Of a stretch of 64,000 nucleotides of DNA, positions 37,543 to 47,635 are shown piece by piece. Made by a program: the position numbers and the translations under genes. The DNA lies in assembly GCA_023428135.1 (NCBI GenBank), contig JAEYZG010000005.1, positions 124,001-188,000 of the forward strand. The letters are read 5' to 3'. Every line of letters begins with the position of its first letter. The stretch's first letter is position 1. The stretch is from Bacteroidota bacterium (GTDB lineage Bacteria; Bacteroidota; Bacteroidia; Cytophagales; Cytophagaceae). The notes under the pieces are model-generated. The model saw only the letters and a program-made list of their open reading frames with translations, ran no database searches and was not told the DNA's origin.

Positions 37543-40388
37543 AAAAATTTCGCAGTATAACTTCTTTTGTCCTTTGCTACCACTTCAGGGGTTCCCTGTA
37601 CTAAGATTTCACCTCCGCCGGCACCTCCCTCAGGACCAAGATCAATGATGTAATCTGCAACTTTTATGACATCAAGGTTATGTTCAATAATAAGAACAGT
37701 ATTTCCTTTGTCTGCAAGTTTATTGAGTACATCCAGCAAATGTCTAATATCTTCGAAATGAAGACCTGTAGTAGGCTCATCAAGGATATATAAGGTTTTG
37801 CCAGTATCCTTCTTTGAAAGTTCTGTTGCTAGTTTTACTCTTTGCGCTTCTCCACCTGATAAGGTAGTCGCATGCTGACCAAGGGTAATATATCCCAAGC
37901 CAACTTCAAACAGAGTCTGAACTTTTCTATGAATTTTCGGAATGCTTTCGAAAAATTCAGTAGCCTGCTCCACAGTCATTTCGAGAACATCAGCAATTGA
38001 TTTTCCTTTATATCTGACTTCCAGGGTTTCTCTGTTATATCTTTTTCCCTTACAGGTTTCACAGAAAACATGAACATCCGGAAGAAAGTCCATTTCAATA
38101 ACCTTTAACCCTGCTCCTTCGCATGTTTCACAACGACCTCCTTTTACATTAAAAGAAAAACGTCCAGGCTTATATCCTCTGATTTTAGCCTCTGGAAGCT
38201 GAGAGAAAAGATTTCTAATCTCGGTGAATACTTCAGTATAAGTTGCAGGGTTCGACCTTGGGGTTCTTCCAATCGGCGATTGATCTACTTCAATTACTTT
38301 ATCAAGATTTTCCAGTCCCTCGACCTTTTTAAAGGTAAGAGGTTCCCTTCTTGAATTGTAAAAATGTTTGTTTAGTATCGGGAACAAGGTATCGTGAATA
38401 AGGGAAGATTTTCCACTTCCTGATACGCCCGTGATACAAATCATCTTACCGAGCGGAAGTTCAAGATCTACATTTTTCAGGTTATTACCCTTTGCTCCAA
38501 GTAATCTTAGATAATCACCAGAACCATCTCTTCTTTTGGCTGGAACTTCAATATTCAGCTTACCCTTTAGATACTTAGCAGTTAAGCTATCTTTCTTAAG
38601 GAACTCATCCGGTGTACCAGAGGCTACAACATTTCCTCCATGACGACCAGCTCCTGGACCAATGTCAAGAATGTAATCACACTCAAGCATCATATCCTTG
38701 TCGTGCTCTACTACAAGAACAGAGTTTCCTATATCCCTCAAATTCTTCAATGCACTTATCAACTTCACATTATCTCGCTGATGAAGCCCTATACTCGGCT
38801 CATCTAAAATATAAAGTACTCCGACAAGTTGAGTACCTATCTGAGTCGCAAGCCTGATTCTTTGAGATTCCCCACCAGAAAGGGTTCTCATGGGCCTGTC
38901 CAACATCAGGTAATCCAGTCCTACATCTACAAGAAAGCCTATTCTCTTTTTAATTTCTTTTACTACCTCTGCTGCGATTTGCTTTTGTCTTGAGGTGAGT
39001 TTTTTATCAAGGTTGGTAAACCAGGTATCAAGAGTGGAAATGTCCATCCTTGCAAGCTCTGAAATATTTTTTCCATTGATTTTGAAATGAAGAGATTCCT
39101 TTCTCAGCCTTGCACCATGACATTCAGGACAAACGTTAACATTAGTATAATCACTCAGCCAGTCCTGTGTCTTTTCAGAACCATATTCCTGCTGTTGCTT
39201 CATAAAGTTGATGATACCATCAAACTTAAAATTGTAAACGTTTCCCGATGAAGCTTTCATCCTGACTGCTTCTTCGGTCCCATATAAAATAACGTCCAGC
39301 ACCTCTCTTGGAATTTTTGAAACCGGAGCGCTTACATTCAGCTGATATTTTTTCAGTATAGCTTCTATCTGCTTAAAGATCCATATATCACGGTATTCAC
39401 CAAGCGGCTCAATTGCCCCCCTGCTGATGCTAAGGGAAGTATCAGGTATTACGGCATCTTCTGTGATTTCTTCTACTTGGCCTAATCCATTGCAGACCGG
39501 GCATGCTCCGTATGGACTATTAAAAGAAAACATATTCGGAGCAGGTTCATCATAAGAGATGCCTGATTCCGGATCCATCAGGTATTTGGAATAAAATTTA
39601 GCCTGAGCATTTTTTGTTTCCTGCAAAAGCATGATAATTCCTTTTCCATGCGTCATTGCCGTTTTAACAGACTGAGAAATTCTGAACCTGTCTTCTTCCC
39701 TTACAAGAACTCTGTCGATTACAATTTCTATATCGTGAATTTTATATCGATCTACCTGCATTTTAGGAACCAGCTCCATCAGCTCTCCATCGACTCTGAC
39801 TTTGGTAAAGCCCATCTTTCTGATTTCCTGAAAAAGTTCCCTATAGTGACCTTTTCTACCTTTTACCACAGGAGCCAGGATATTCAGCTTCTGACCATTG
39901 AAATTGTCTATGATATGCTGAAGAATCTGATCTTCCGACTGACGCACCATTTTATTTCCTGTCACATAAGAAAATGCATCGGACGCTCTTGCATAGAGCA
40001 GACGCATAAAATCATATATCTCCGTGACTGTACCAACAGTGGATCTTGGATTTTTGGAAGTTGTCTTTTGCTCAATAGAAATAACCGGGCTAAGACCATT
40101 GATTTTATCAACTTCCGGCCTTTCCATATCACCAATAAATGATCTGGCATATGTGGAGAAGCTCTCCATATATCTCCTCTGACCTTCGGCATAAATGGTG
40201 TCAAATGCAAGACTTGACTTACCGCTTCCACTTATTCCGGTAATTACTACCAGTTTATTTCTCGGAATGGTAAGGTCTATATTTTTGAGGTTATGTTCTC
40301 TTGCACCAAAAACTTCTATGTATTCAAATCCCGTAGAATCTGTAAAAGTTGTTTCTTTAGATTTTTTCACTTCGTTAACTCGCTCCAC
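37524..40388 (-). CDS. uvrA: excinuclease ABC subunit A
   Basis: The 954-residue protein has the full UvrA layout: Walker A GISGSGKSS (51-59), zinc-binding cysteines CPVCNG and CPECHG, the first signature LSGGESQRIRLATQ, second Walker A GVSGSGKSS, the C-terminal zinc finger CETCEG...CETCKG, and second signature LSGGEAQRVKLATE. It is the damage-recognition ATPase of nucleotide excision repair. No in-frame ATG precedes the conserved region, so GTG at 40388 (or GTG at 40370) is the likely start. Confidence 0.96.
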   Translation of the reverse strand: MERVNEVKKSKETTFTDSTGFEYIEVFGAREHNLKNIDLTIPRNKLVVITGISGSGKSSLAFDTIYAEGQRRYMESFSTYARSFIGDMERPEVDKINGLSPVISIEQKTTSKNPRSTVGTVTEIYDFMRLLYARASDAFSYVTGNKMVRQSEDQILQHIIDNFNGQKLNILAPVVKGRKGHYRELFQEIRKMGFTKVRVDGELMELVPKMQVDRYKIHDIEIVIDRVLVREEDRFRISQSVKTAMTHGKGIIMLLQETKNAQAKFYSKYLMDPESGISYDEPAPNMFSFNSPYGACPVCNGLGQVEEITEDAVIPDTSLSISRGAIEPLGEYRDIWIFKQIEAILKKYQLNVSAPVSKIPREVLDVILYGTEEAVRMKASSGNVYNFKFDGIINFMKQQQEYGSEKTQDWLSDYTNVNVCPECHGARLRKESLHFKINGKNISELARMDISTLDTWFTNLDKKLTSRQKQIAAEVVKEIKKRIGFLVDVGLDYLMLDRPMRTLSGGESQRIRLATQIGTQLVGVLYILDEPSIGLHQRDNVKLISALKNLRDIGNSVLVVEHDKDMMLECDYILDIGPGAGRHGGNVVASGTPDEFLKKDSLTAKYLKGKLNIEVPAKRRDGSGDYLRLLGAKGNNLKNVDLELPLGKMICITGVSGSGKSSLIHDTLFPILNKHFYNSRREPLTFKKVEGLENLDKVIEVDQSPIGRTPRSNPATYTEVFTEIRNLFSQLPEAKIRGYKPGRFSFNVKGGRCETCEGAGLKVIEMDFLPDVHVFCETCKGKRYNRETLEVRYKGKSIADVLEMTVEQATEFFESIPKIHRKVQTLFEVGLGYITLGQHATTLSGGEAQRVKLATELSKKDTGKTLYILDEPTTGLHFEDIRHLLDVLNKLADKGNTVLIIEHNLDVIKVADYIIDLGPEGGAGGGEILVQGTPEVVAKDKRSYTAKFLKEELK

Positions 40389-40468
40389 TGGAATAACAAT
40401 TTCTATAAGGGAAGGTTCGCTTACCCGAAACGCAAGTTAAAAGGAAAAAAGCAATAACGTGAATTCTC

Positions 40469-41503
40469 TCAGTAGGAATTTTTAAAAGCATCTGGTTCAA
40501 ATTCACCAATTGATGCTCCATTCATGATATTGCTAAGTTTGTCAACATCCTTTTCGGGAATAAGCATCCTGTTAGTGTCTATTTGAGGTTTCAGAGCTAT
40601 ACGGGTTGTCTCTAATGGAATGATCACTTCAAAACTCATCTTTTTATTACTGACAGTCAATTTATTACCAAGAATCCAGGGGTTGAATTCTTTTAATGTA
40701 ACAAGATCTGTCTTATGTAATCTTGCAAACTTATCAAGGTTGGTGATGGATGAATCCACCTTTACAAGCTTCATCTTTGGCCTTTGTTTGCGTAAAACAG
40801 TAATGCCGTATTTAGCAGGATGATTAAGCAGATCTTTCATAGCTAAAACACGAAAGAGGTATCTTGATGTTTCATCATTCAATGCCAGATCATAGTAAGA
40901 GTTTACACTCTGGTTATTAAATGCTCTTTGTAACCCCCCAACTCCCCGGTTATAGGAAGCTGCTACTGAGGTCCAGTTTCCAAATACCTTATATGATTTT
41001 TTAAAGAATCGACAAGCTGCTTTGGTAGCCCTGAAAGGATGATAACGTTCATCTACCTCTTCATTTACAATAAGGCCGAGTTCGAGAGCAGTAGGCTCGG
41101 TAAGCTGCCAGAAACCAGCAGCTCCTTTAGGAGAAACGGAATTGCTCAGATTACTTTCTGCAACAGCAAGGTATTTGAAATCGTCATGAAGCCCATAAGC
41201 CTCCACTATCCTTGTGATTTCAGGAAGCCATATTCTTACATTTCGGAAAAGAAGCCTTGTACTGGAATTACTTTGTGTGTTAACCTTAAGCTCCCTATAA
41301 TATTTCAAATACGCATCCGGAGACTTAAAATGTACCACCTCCCCGGCAAAAGTCATATCTTCAGGTATTCTTTTTATTTTACGCTGATGGCGGAGTTGGT
41401 CTTCCGGTATGTATTCCAGCTTATGAGCAAGCGTGCCATAAAATCCTACTCCTGAAATACACACCAGTATACCTGTAAGTCCTATTGTTAAGCTTTTATT
41501 CAA
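40469..41503 (-). CDS. MltD-like lytic transglycosylase
   Basis: The 344-residue exported protein has an N-terminal signal anchor (LTIGLTGILVCISGVGFYGTL), an SLT domain with catalytic Glu116 (AVAESNLSNS) followed by GAAGFWQL and YNRGVGGLQ, and a C-terminal LysM-like region (about 245-310) for peptidoglycan binding. It cleaves glycan strands to 1,6-anhydromuramic ends. The start is TTG at 41503: an in-frame stop lies two codons upstream and is the stop of the LOG gene, and the next Met is residue 50, beyond the signal. Confidence 0.83.
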   Translation of the reverse strand: MNKSLTIGLTGILVCISGVGFYGTLAHKLEYIPEDQLRHQRKIKRIPEDMTFAGEVVHFKSPDAYLKYYRELKVNTQSNSSTRLLFRNVRIWLPEITRIVEAYGLHDDFKYLAVAESNLSNSVSPKGAAGFWQLTEPTALELGLIVNEEVDERYHPFRATKAACRFFKKSYKVFGNWTSVAASYNRGVGGLQRAFNNQSVNSYYDLALNDETSRYLFRVLAMKDLLNHPAKYGITVLRKQRPKMKLVKVDSSITNLDKFARLHKTDLVTLKEFNPWILGNKLTVSNKKMSFEVIIPLETTRIALKPQIDTNRMLIPEKDVDKLSNIMNGASIGEFEPDAFKNSY

Positions 41504-41506
41504 TGA

Positions 41507-42337
41507 TCAGAAGTTAGGTTGCAGCAGATATTTAGAATAGAAATCATCTATAGCCTTCACAGCTTCTGAAGGAGTATCCACAATCGTTACAAGGCTCATA
41601 TCTTTAATATCGATACAAGTTTCTTTGGTGTACATGATTTGTTCAATCCAATCCATTAAACCTTTCCAGAAAGACTTACCGACAAGAACTATCGGGAATC
41701 TTCCGATCTTTTTGGTCTGAATTAAAGTCAATGCTTCAAACAGTTCGTCCAGTGTACCAAAGCCACCAGGCATAACAATAAAGCCTTGAGAATATTTAAC
41801 AAACATTACTTTTCTCACAAAGAAGTGCTCAAAGTTAAGAATCTTATCGCGATCTATATACACATTGTGAAACTGTTCATGAGGGAGCTGAATATTAAGA
41901 CCTACGGATTTCCCACCTTCCATATGCGCACCTTTGTTTGCCGCCTCCATGATACCTGGCCCGCCTCCGGTAATTACACCATAACCATGGCGAACCAGCT
42001 TGGCAGCAATTTCTACAGTCATCTGATAGTAAGGATTATCCTGCTTGATACGAGCAGATCCGAATATAGACACACAAGGCCCGATTTTAGCTAGTTTTTC
42101 AAAGCCTTCGACAAACTCTGCCATAACTTTAAACACAGCCCATGAATCAGCACTTTTTATTTCATTCCAGTCTCGCTCTTTGAATGCTTTTCTGATTTTG
42201 TTTTCTTCATCCACCCTCTGCTGCTCTTCATTTACAATTTTTAGATTTTTTGAAGGACTAGTTGGATTAGAATTTTCATTTGGTTCTCCAGAAAAATCAT
42301 CTGATTTTAAAGGATTAGGTGATCTGTAGTCGTCCAT
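41507..42337 (-). CDS. LOG-family nucleotide hydrolase (TIGR00730)
   Basis: The 276-residue protein has the LOG motifs GGGPGIMEAANKGA (from 124) and PGGFGTLDE (190-198). The family cleaves cytokinin nucleotide 5'-monophosphates, and bacterial members act as nucleoside-monophosphate ribohydrolases. It carries an N-terminal charged extension of about 80 residues rich in Asn, Ser, Pro and Glu. The lytic transglycosylase gene starts 3 bp after its stop. Confidence 0.88.
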   Translation of the reverse strand: MDDYRSPNPLKSDDFSGEPNENSNPTSPSKNLKIVNEEQQRVDEENKIRKAFKERDWNEIKSADSWAVFKVMAEFVEGFEKLAKIGPCVSIFGSARIKQDNPYYQMTVEIAAKLVRHGYGVITGGGPGIMEAANKGAHMEGGKSVGLNIQLPHEQFHNVYIDRDKILNFEHFFVRKVMFVKYSQGFIVMPGGFGTLDELFEALTLIQTKKIGRFPIVLVGKSFWKGLMDWIEQIMYTKETCIDIKDMSLVTIVDTPSEAVKAIDDFYSKYLLQPNF

Positions 42338-42473
42338 AATTTAAAAAATTTTGTTCCTACCTCGATTATTTATCTACCTCCATTAAACGTATTTAAGGAT
42401 CGTGTTGTTTTTAAAACCTTGGTCATATTTGGCCCTCCTCCCTAAAACCATCAGATATGTAAGGACTTAAAAT

Positions 42474-43385
42474 TTAGTTTTGTGATAAAAGCTCCTGTAA
42501 AGTTGGTCTTAGTTCTTTGTATTGAAACTGAAAACCAGTGTTTAAAATTTTTTCCTCTGAAATATTGTTCCCTCCCAGCACCATTTCAGCCCTTTCACTA
42601 CCTAACATTATCTTAAGGACAAACGAGGGGACATTCGGAAGCAGATGTTTCCCAAGTAAGCCAGCAACTTCTTTCATTACTTTCTGATTTGTATCCGGAT
42701 GAACCCCAGCAGCATTATAAACTCCACTCATTGATTCATCTTCAATAGCCTTTATATACATATTGCAGAGATCATCTATATGTATCCATGATATTAGCTG
42801 TTTTCCGCTACCCACAGATGCTCCCATACTTTTATTTACTGTTTTTACCAATTGCTCCAAAGCCCCACCTTCTTTGCTGAAAACAATTCCCGTTCTCAAC
42901 TTCACAGTTCTGATTCCCAGACGGGATGCATTATCCACTGCAGCCTCCCATTCTTCCGTTACCTTTGATATGAAATCTTTTCCTTTAGGAGAGGTTTCCA
43001 CTATTCTTTGGTCACCTGTATCTGCTCCATAATAACCAATAGCTGAGGCAGATATAAATGCCTTTAATGGGTGATTGAGTTTCCTCAATGTGTCGATAAG
43101 CAAATCAGCAGATTTTACCCGACTATCTATTATTTCTTGTTTTACTTCATTTGTCCATTTGTGTTCAAAAACATTGGCTCCTGCAAGGTGTACAATATAA
43201 TCTGCAAATTTCACTGCATTATCATCAATTGCACCTGTTTTAAGATCCCAAACAAATGTTTTAATATCACCTTTTCCGGTCGACCTGCTCAAATGTGCAA
43301 CATCATACCCTTTTTCTTTGAGAATTTCAGTTAACCTTGATCCAATAATTCCCGTACCACCTGTAATTAATACTTTTCCTTTCAT
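42474..43385 (-). CDS. TIGR01777-family NAD-dependent epimerase (YfcH-like)
   Basis: The 303-residue SDR protein starts with GGTGIIGSRL (8-17), has FADYIVHLAGANVFEHKW and SAIGYYG typical of the TIGR01777/SDR39U1 family, and ends in the family's short C-terminal domain (PSFVLKIMLG, TGFQFQYKELRPTLQEL). The physiological substrate is unknown. It is divergent from the secreted coiled-coil gene at 43490. Confidence 0.87.
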   Translation of the reverse strand: MKGKVLITGGTGIIGSRLTEILKEKGYDVAHLSRSTGKGDIKTFVWDLKTGAIDDNAVKFADYIVHLAGANVFEHKWTNEVKQEIIDSRVKSADLLIDTLRKLNHPLKAFISASAIGYYGADTGDQRIVETSPKGKDFISKVTEEWEAAVDNASRLGIRTVKLRTGIVFSKEGGALEQLVKTVNKSMGASVGSGKQLISWIHIDDLCNMYIKAIEDESMSGVYNAAGVHPDTNQKVMKEVAGLLGKHLLPNVPSFVLKIMLGSERAEMVLGGNNISEEKILNTGFQFQYKELRPTLQELLSQN

Positions 43386-43489
43386 CCCATTTAGGTATTA
43401 AAATATTCAGGAAATAAAATAAAACCCTTTGATTAAATAATTTAAAGAAATTAATATTGTTTAGCAATTAATATTTAAACAAAAATCTT

Positions 43490-44188
43490 ATGCAGAAAAT
43501 AGTATTTACATTACTCCTATTTATTGCTTCCCAATTTGCTGTGGCTCAAAAAGTAAAAGTTAGCGAATCAACTGAAACAATTGATAAGTTAGAAAGGTCA
43601 GGATTATTTGTAGTAATTGATCTTGACCAGAAGATGGTGGAGAAGATGTGGGAGAAACAATTAAAAAGTTATGGAAAAACAGAAAGTTCTAAAGGCATCT
43701 TTACTTCACCTGTTGCAAATGTTTCTAATATCTCTTCAAGCCCGGTTAAAATTGTATCAAAGGTAGAAGGCTCAGGAAAAGGCACAAAGGTATGGTGGGC
43801 AATAGATATGGGAACATCCCACGTAACCAAAGAATCAAATTCGAGTGCGTTCAAAGCTGCTGAAAAAATACTATATGAATTTGCTCTGGAATGTTACAGA
43901 ATTGATATCAACAATCAGATTAAAGATGCAGAAAAAGCATTAAGTTCTTCCGTTAAAAATCAGGAAAAGAAAGTAAAAGACGGAGAAAATCTTGTACGGG
44001 ATATTGATAAAAACAAACAGGAGAAAATAAACCTGGAACAAAAACTGAAGGACAATGCTGCACAGCTTGAACAACTGAAAAAAGATGTTGAACAAAACAA
44101 ACTTGATCAGGCAGCTGCTGCCAGCGATGTGGAGAAGATGAAAAAAGCTGTGGATGTGGTGAAGCAGAAGCTTGATGATCTGAAGTAA
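43490..44188 (+). CDS. secreted coiled-coil protein, unknown function
   Basis: The 232-residue protein has a signal peptide (MQKIVFTLLLFIASQFAVA), a globular N-terminal part (about 20-130) and a long C-terminal coiled coil (about 145-232) rich in Lys, Glu, Gln and Asp. No family is recognised. It is followed by a strong terminator, so it is monocistronic. Confidence 0.72.
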   Translation: MQKIVFTLLLFIASQFAVAQKVKVSESTETIDKLERSGLFVVIDLDQKMVEKMWEKQLKSYGKTESSKGIFTSPVANVSNISSSPVKIVSKVEGSGKGTKVWWAIDMGTSHVTKESNSSAFKAAEKILYEFALECYRIDINNQIKDAEKALSSSVKNQEKKVKDGENLVRDIDKNKQEKINLEQKLKDNAAQLEQLKKDVEQNKLDQAAAASDVEKMKKAVDVVKQKLDDLK

Positions 44189-44218
44189 AATTAACTTTTC
44201 ATATTAATTACAAAATAT

Positions 44219-44258
44219 TCCCGGTTATCTTTAAATGAAGTAGCCGGGATTTTTTTTT
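44219..44258 (+). terminator. intrinsic terminator
   Basis: TCCCGGTTA (44219-44227) pairs with TAGCCGGGA (44241-44249, one G-U pair), followed by nine T. Confidence 0.88.
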
Positions 44259-44291
44259 AAATTTTTAATCTGATTATTCAACTTAATAATA

Positions 44292-45512
44292 ATGTACAAG
44301 ACTTTTTCTTCTACTCTTGATAAAACCAGCCTTAATAAGGAATACAAAATAGCAAAGGGTTGGGCGATATTCATTTATATTTTCGCACCTATAATAATAC
44401 TACTTTTTACAGGCCTCTTATTATTACCATTCTTCCCGGGTACGGAAAATGAAATACCTGGATATATTTATTGGATCTTAACACCGATATCAGTAGCGAT
44501 GATTGGTCTGTTTACTATTGGTTTAATCGATACAATCAAAGGTAAGTTTGTCATTACACATGATAGAATTTCTATTGATACAACATTAACTAAACGAACG
44601 CTTCTCTTAGACGAGATTAAAGGTTACAGACTTACCGGCAAGTATATTTTTATTGAGCCCAATACCAAAGGGAAAAAGCAAATAAAACTCAGTACCTATG
44701 TTGAAGATAAAAAAGAAATTCTTGTATGGCTGGCAAATCACTATCGAGACCTTGATGAGTTAGGAGCTGAAACTGAAGAGCAAGAAATTTTAGAAAATAA
44801 AGACTTTGGATCTACTAAAATTGAAAGAGAACAAAAATTAAAAAAAGCCAGAACAACAACAAAAGTTATAAACTGGACAGCAGGCATAATTTCAGCCTGG
44901 ACGTTCTTCGCTCCTGCCCCATATGAATACTTAATTTGTGCATTAATACCAATTCCGCTTATCGCTGTCTTGATACTAAAATTGTCAAAGGGAATTATTC
45001 GTTTGGAAGATCGAAATGACACAGCCTACCCAACTGTTTTTGCGGCAATATTTTTTCCTGGGATCGTACTCGCTATGAGAGCTCTATCAGATTACAACAT
45101 TTTTAATTATGAAAACATATGGCTTCCTGTTTTTACCATCACTGGGCTAATCATGTCCGTTATTCTGATTTGGAACAATGAATTTTCGTTCAGACGTCCA
45201 AAAGGGTACTTTTTAGCACTCTTCTTTTCTGTTTGCTTTTTTGCATTTAGCTATGGATCTATATTAGGTTTAAATAATATACTTGATGAATCAATTCCTG
45301 AAATATACAATACACAAATTCAAAGTAAACGGATAAGTTCAGGCAAATCAAAAAGTTATTATTTTATGGTTACTCCCTGGGGCCCTCAAAAGAGTACCGA
45401 AGAAGTTTCCGTTTCAAAGGACCTTTACAATGAGCTCAACAATAACGATGTTGTTACCATATACTTTAGCAAAGGAAGATTTGGAATACCATGGTTTATT
45501 GTTGGAGAGTGA
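44292..45512 (+). CDS. polytopic membrane protein, unknown function
   Basis: The 406-residue protein has two N-terminal helices (about 25-50 and 56-78), a cytoplasmic PH-like segment (about 85-150), then about five or six further helices (195-340) and a C-terminal soluble domain (about 345-406). No family is recognised. It lies at the head of a plus-strand group with the VWA protein 64 bp downstream. Confidence 0.65.
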   Translation: MYKTFSSTLDKTSLNKEYKIAKGWAIFIYIFAPIIILLFTGLLLLPFFPGTENEIPGYIYWILTPISVAMIGLFTIGLIDTIKGKFVITHDRISIDTTLTKRTLLLDEIKGYRLTGKYIFIEPNTKGKKQIKLSTYVEDKKEILVWLANHYRDLDELGAETEEQEILENKDFGSTKIEREQKLKKARTTTKVINWTAGIISAWTFFAPAPYEYLICALIPIPLIAVLILKLSKGIIRLEDRNDTAYPTVFAAIFFPGIVLAMRALSDYNIFNYENIWLPVFTITGLIMSVILIWNNEFSFRRPKGYFLALFFSVCFFAFSYGSILGLNNILDESIPEIYNTQIQSKRISSGKSKSYYFMVTPWGPQKSTEEVSVSKDLYNELNNNDVVTIYFSKGRFGIPWFIVGE

Positions 45513-45576
45513 AACTGCAGAATTTATGATCACATCAGTAAAGGACTTATTTTAAACTATTTTTCAATTCATTTTT

Positions 45577-46716
45577 ATGAAAAAGATTTTATTACTATTA
45601 TTTTTTCTTCAAAGCTTTTACATCTCTAATGCTCAAAAGAAAACTATTTACGGGGATCTGAGATCTACCGACAGCACAAAGCTTAACATTATCAAGGTGG
45701 CACCCGATAGCTTTCCTTCCATCTCTGTCATATTTGAAGCTTTAAAAAATAACCAGCCTATCTTCGGTCTGAAAAGCGAACACTTGACAATTAGTGAAAA
45801 CAATGAGGATTGTCGCATCATAAAACTTAGTGAAATATCGCAAAATCACCCAATCAATATCTCTCTGATAATTGACCATTCAGGATCAATGTCAGAAGAC
45901 AGAAATCAACTTATTGATTCAGTAACAAACAAGCCACTATATACCTATGAATTAAAAAATGGTGTGCTTTATGAGACTTTTCCTCCCGGCTATATAGCTC
46001 CGATTGATAATGCCAAGAAAGCTGTTTCACAATTTATAAGCGAAATGCCTTCCTCAAAAGATTCTATTCATCTCCTTGGGTTCTCATCTATTGTTGATAT
46101 ATCTTCTCATTTCACAACGGACAAAAAATATTTGCAGTCCATTATAGATACTATCCAATCTTTTGGAAGGACAGCTTTTCTGGATGCAATCAATGTTTCT
46201 CTTGATTCATTGAAGAACCATAGCGGTATAAAAGTCATTATAGCACTTACAGACGGACTGGACAATAGTTCTCACATCACCAAAGAAGAGATCATTAAAA
46301 AGTCAAAAAAACTTAAAATCCCTGTTTATACAATAGGTTTGGGAGATGTAGATAAAAAGTTCCTTTCAGATATTTCAAAAGAAACCGCTGGAGCATTTTA
46401 TTATACCAAAGGCTCAAACTCCCTTGCGGATATTTATAGCGAAATTCAAAAAAGAATTCACTCTATATATGATGTTCAATATGTCTCAGAAAACTTAAAT
46501 CCTGAAGATTCTGTAAGGTCTATTGAAATAAAGTTTAAGGTAGATTCTTTATATCTGGGAGATAATATAACTGAAATGAATTTACCAAAGGAAGCGATTG
46601 ATTACATAATCAATAAGAAGCAGAAGAAAAAATATATGATTGCAGGTTTTTCTGTCACTGCAATTGTTGGTTTTGGTTTGGTTCTATTTTATTACAGAAA
46701 GAAAAAAATAAAGTAA
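45577..46716 (+). CDS. exported VWA-domain protein with C-terminal membrane anchor
   Basis: The 379-residue protein has a signal peptide (MKKILLLLFFLQSFYISNA), a von Willebrand factor A domain (about 90-300) with an intact MIDAS metal site (DHSGS, the Thr in GRTAFLDA, and TDGLD), and one C-terminal membrane helix (about 350-372) followed by a basic tail. It resembles BatA/BatB-type proteins and other periplasmic VWA proteins. It may bind a partner through its metal site; no MoxR gene is directly adjacent (one lies about 1 kb away on the other strand). Confidence 0.78.
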   Translation: MKKILLLLFFLQSFYISNAQKKTIYGDLRSTDSTKLNIIKVAPDSFPSISVIFEALKNNQPIFGLKSEHLTISENNEDCRIIKLSEISQNHPINISLIIDHSGSMSEDRNQLIDSVTNKPLYTYELKNGVLYETFPPGYIAPIDNAKKAVSQFISEMPSSKDSIHLLGFSSIVDISSHFTTDKKYLQSIIDTIQSFGRTAFLDAINVSLDSLKNHSGIKVIIALTDGLDNSSHITKEEIIKKSKKLKIPVYTIGLGDVDKKFLSDISKETAGAFYYTKGSNSLADIYSEIQKRIHSIYDVQYVSENLNPEDSVRSIEIKFKVDSLYLGDNITEMNLPKEAIDYIINKKQKKKYMIAGFSVTAIVGFGLVLFYYRKKKIK

Positions 46717-46731
46717 AAAAATAACTAAAGA

Positions 46732-46768
46732 GTGATAAAAGTTGAAGTGAGGCCTCAGCTTTTATCAC
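46732..46768 (+). terminator. hairpin after the VWA gene
   Basis: GTGATAAAAG (46732-46741) pairs with CTTTTATCAC (46759-46768), extended by four further pairs inside. The T-run is weak, so a partial terminator is likely. Confidence 0.6.
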
Positions 46769-46836
46769 ATTCTATATTTTTGAAATACTTTTTTATAAAA
46801 CCTTTTCAGATACTATTAACAACCAGATTCTACATT

Positions 46837-47556
46837 ATGAAAAAACTACTTTATTTAAACCTTGCTTTGTTTTTATTAAATGTGATAAATGGCTGCTCTT
46901 CCAGCTCTGAGAATAGAACAATTTCAAGCAATGCTGAACTTGATTCAATAGCACCTAAACTGGCCGTGATACCCACTTTTGAAAATTATCTATTATCATA
47001 TAACAATCTTGAATTTGATTCCCTTCCCATTTTTTATTCCTCTACTGAAGGAGACGATTCTTTTAATGGAACAAAAATCGACAGTCTTTATTTCAAGTTT
47101 TTACCCAAATCGATTACTCAAACTTTTGTCAGTGATCCTGAAATTTATGCTTGCAATAAATTTCTAATTGATAGTCAATATATTGGACTTTTAACCAGAG
47201 TTATTCCGAATTATACCGAAAGCTCAATTTGGTTATTAATCTATGATGTGAAAGAAAAAAACTTCACTGATACATGGATCTTAGCTGAAAAATCAGGTGA
47301 TGACGGAATGTTCACTTTTAAAAGCTCATGGCTTTACGAGAATAAAATAAATGGAGTAGAATTTTTTACATTGATACAGGATTGTTCTTTCTCATCCGAA
47401 CCTGGTGAAGAATCCTCTGACTGCACTGATTCCGTTGAAGCACATAAATTAAAAGATGGAAAGTTTTATATCTTGGAAATTGATACTTTAAGCAAGCATC
47501 AAATTTTGAATAAGCTTGTATCTGCCAAACAAAAACTGGTAGCAGAAGTAAATTAG
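46837..47556 (+). CDS. hypothetical lipoprotein
   Basis: The protein is 239 residues from ATG 46837. The signal MKKLLYLNLALFLLNVINGC ends in a lipobox with Cys20 and a serine tail, so this start is chosen over the GTG at 46732, which would place 35 residues and the hairpin of the previous gene in the coding region. The rest has no recognised family; the C-terminal part holds an acidic, Cys-containing segment (DCSFSSEPGEESSDCTDS). Confidence 0.65.
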   Translation: MKKLLYLNLALFLLNVINGCSSSSENRTISSNAELDSIAPKLAVIPTFENYLLSYNNLEFDSLPIFYSSTEGDDSFNGTKIDSLYFKFLPKSITQTFVSDPEIYACNKFLIDSQYIGLLTRVIPNYTESSIWLLIYDVKEKNFTDTWILAEKSGDDGMFTFKSSWLYENKINGVEFFTLIQDCSFSSEPGEESSDCTDSVEAHKLKDGKFYILEIDTLSKHQILNKLVSAKQKLVAEVN

Positions 47557-47635
47557 CTCTGTTTCCACTTTTTTTTAAGCATCCAATGCGTGATTATATT
47601 AAGATAAGAAATAGATATAGGATAAAAAATCTTAA

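Noticed and set aside
39648..40142. 164-residue plus-strand frame inside uvrA
   Set aside because: It is the shadow of the conserved uvrA reading frame.
46732..46836. N-terminal extension of the lipoprotein at 46837
   Set aside because: It would start with GTG inside the hairpin of the previous gene and would bury the lipobox signal peptide.
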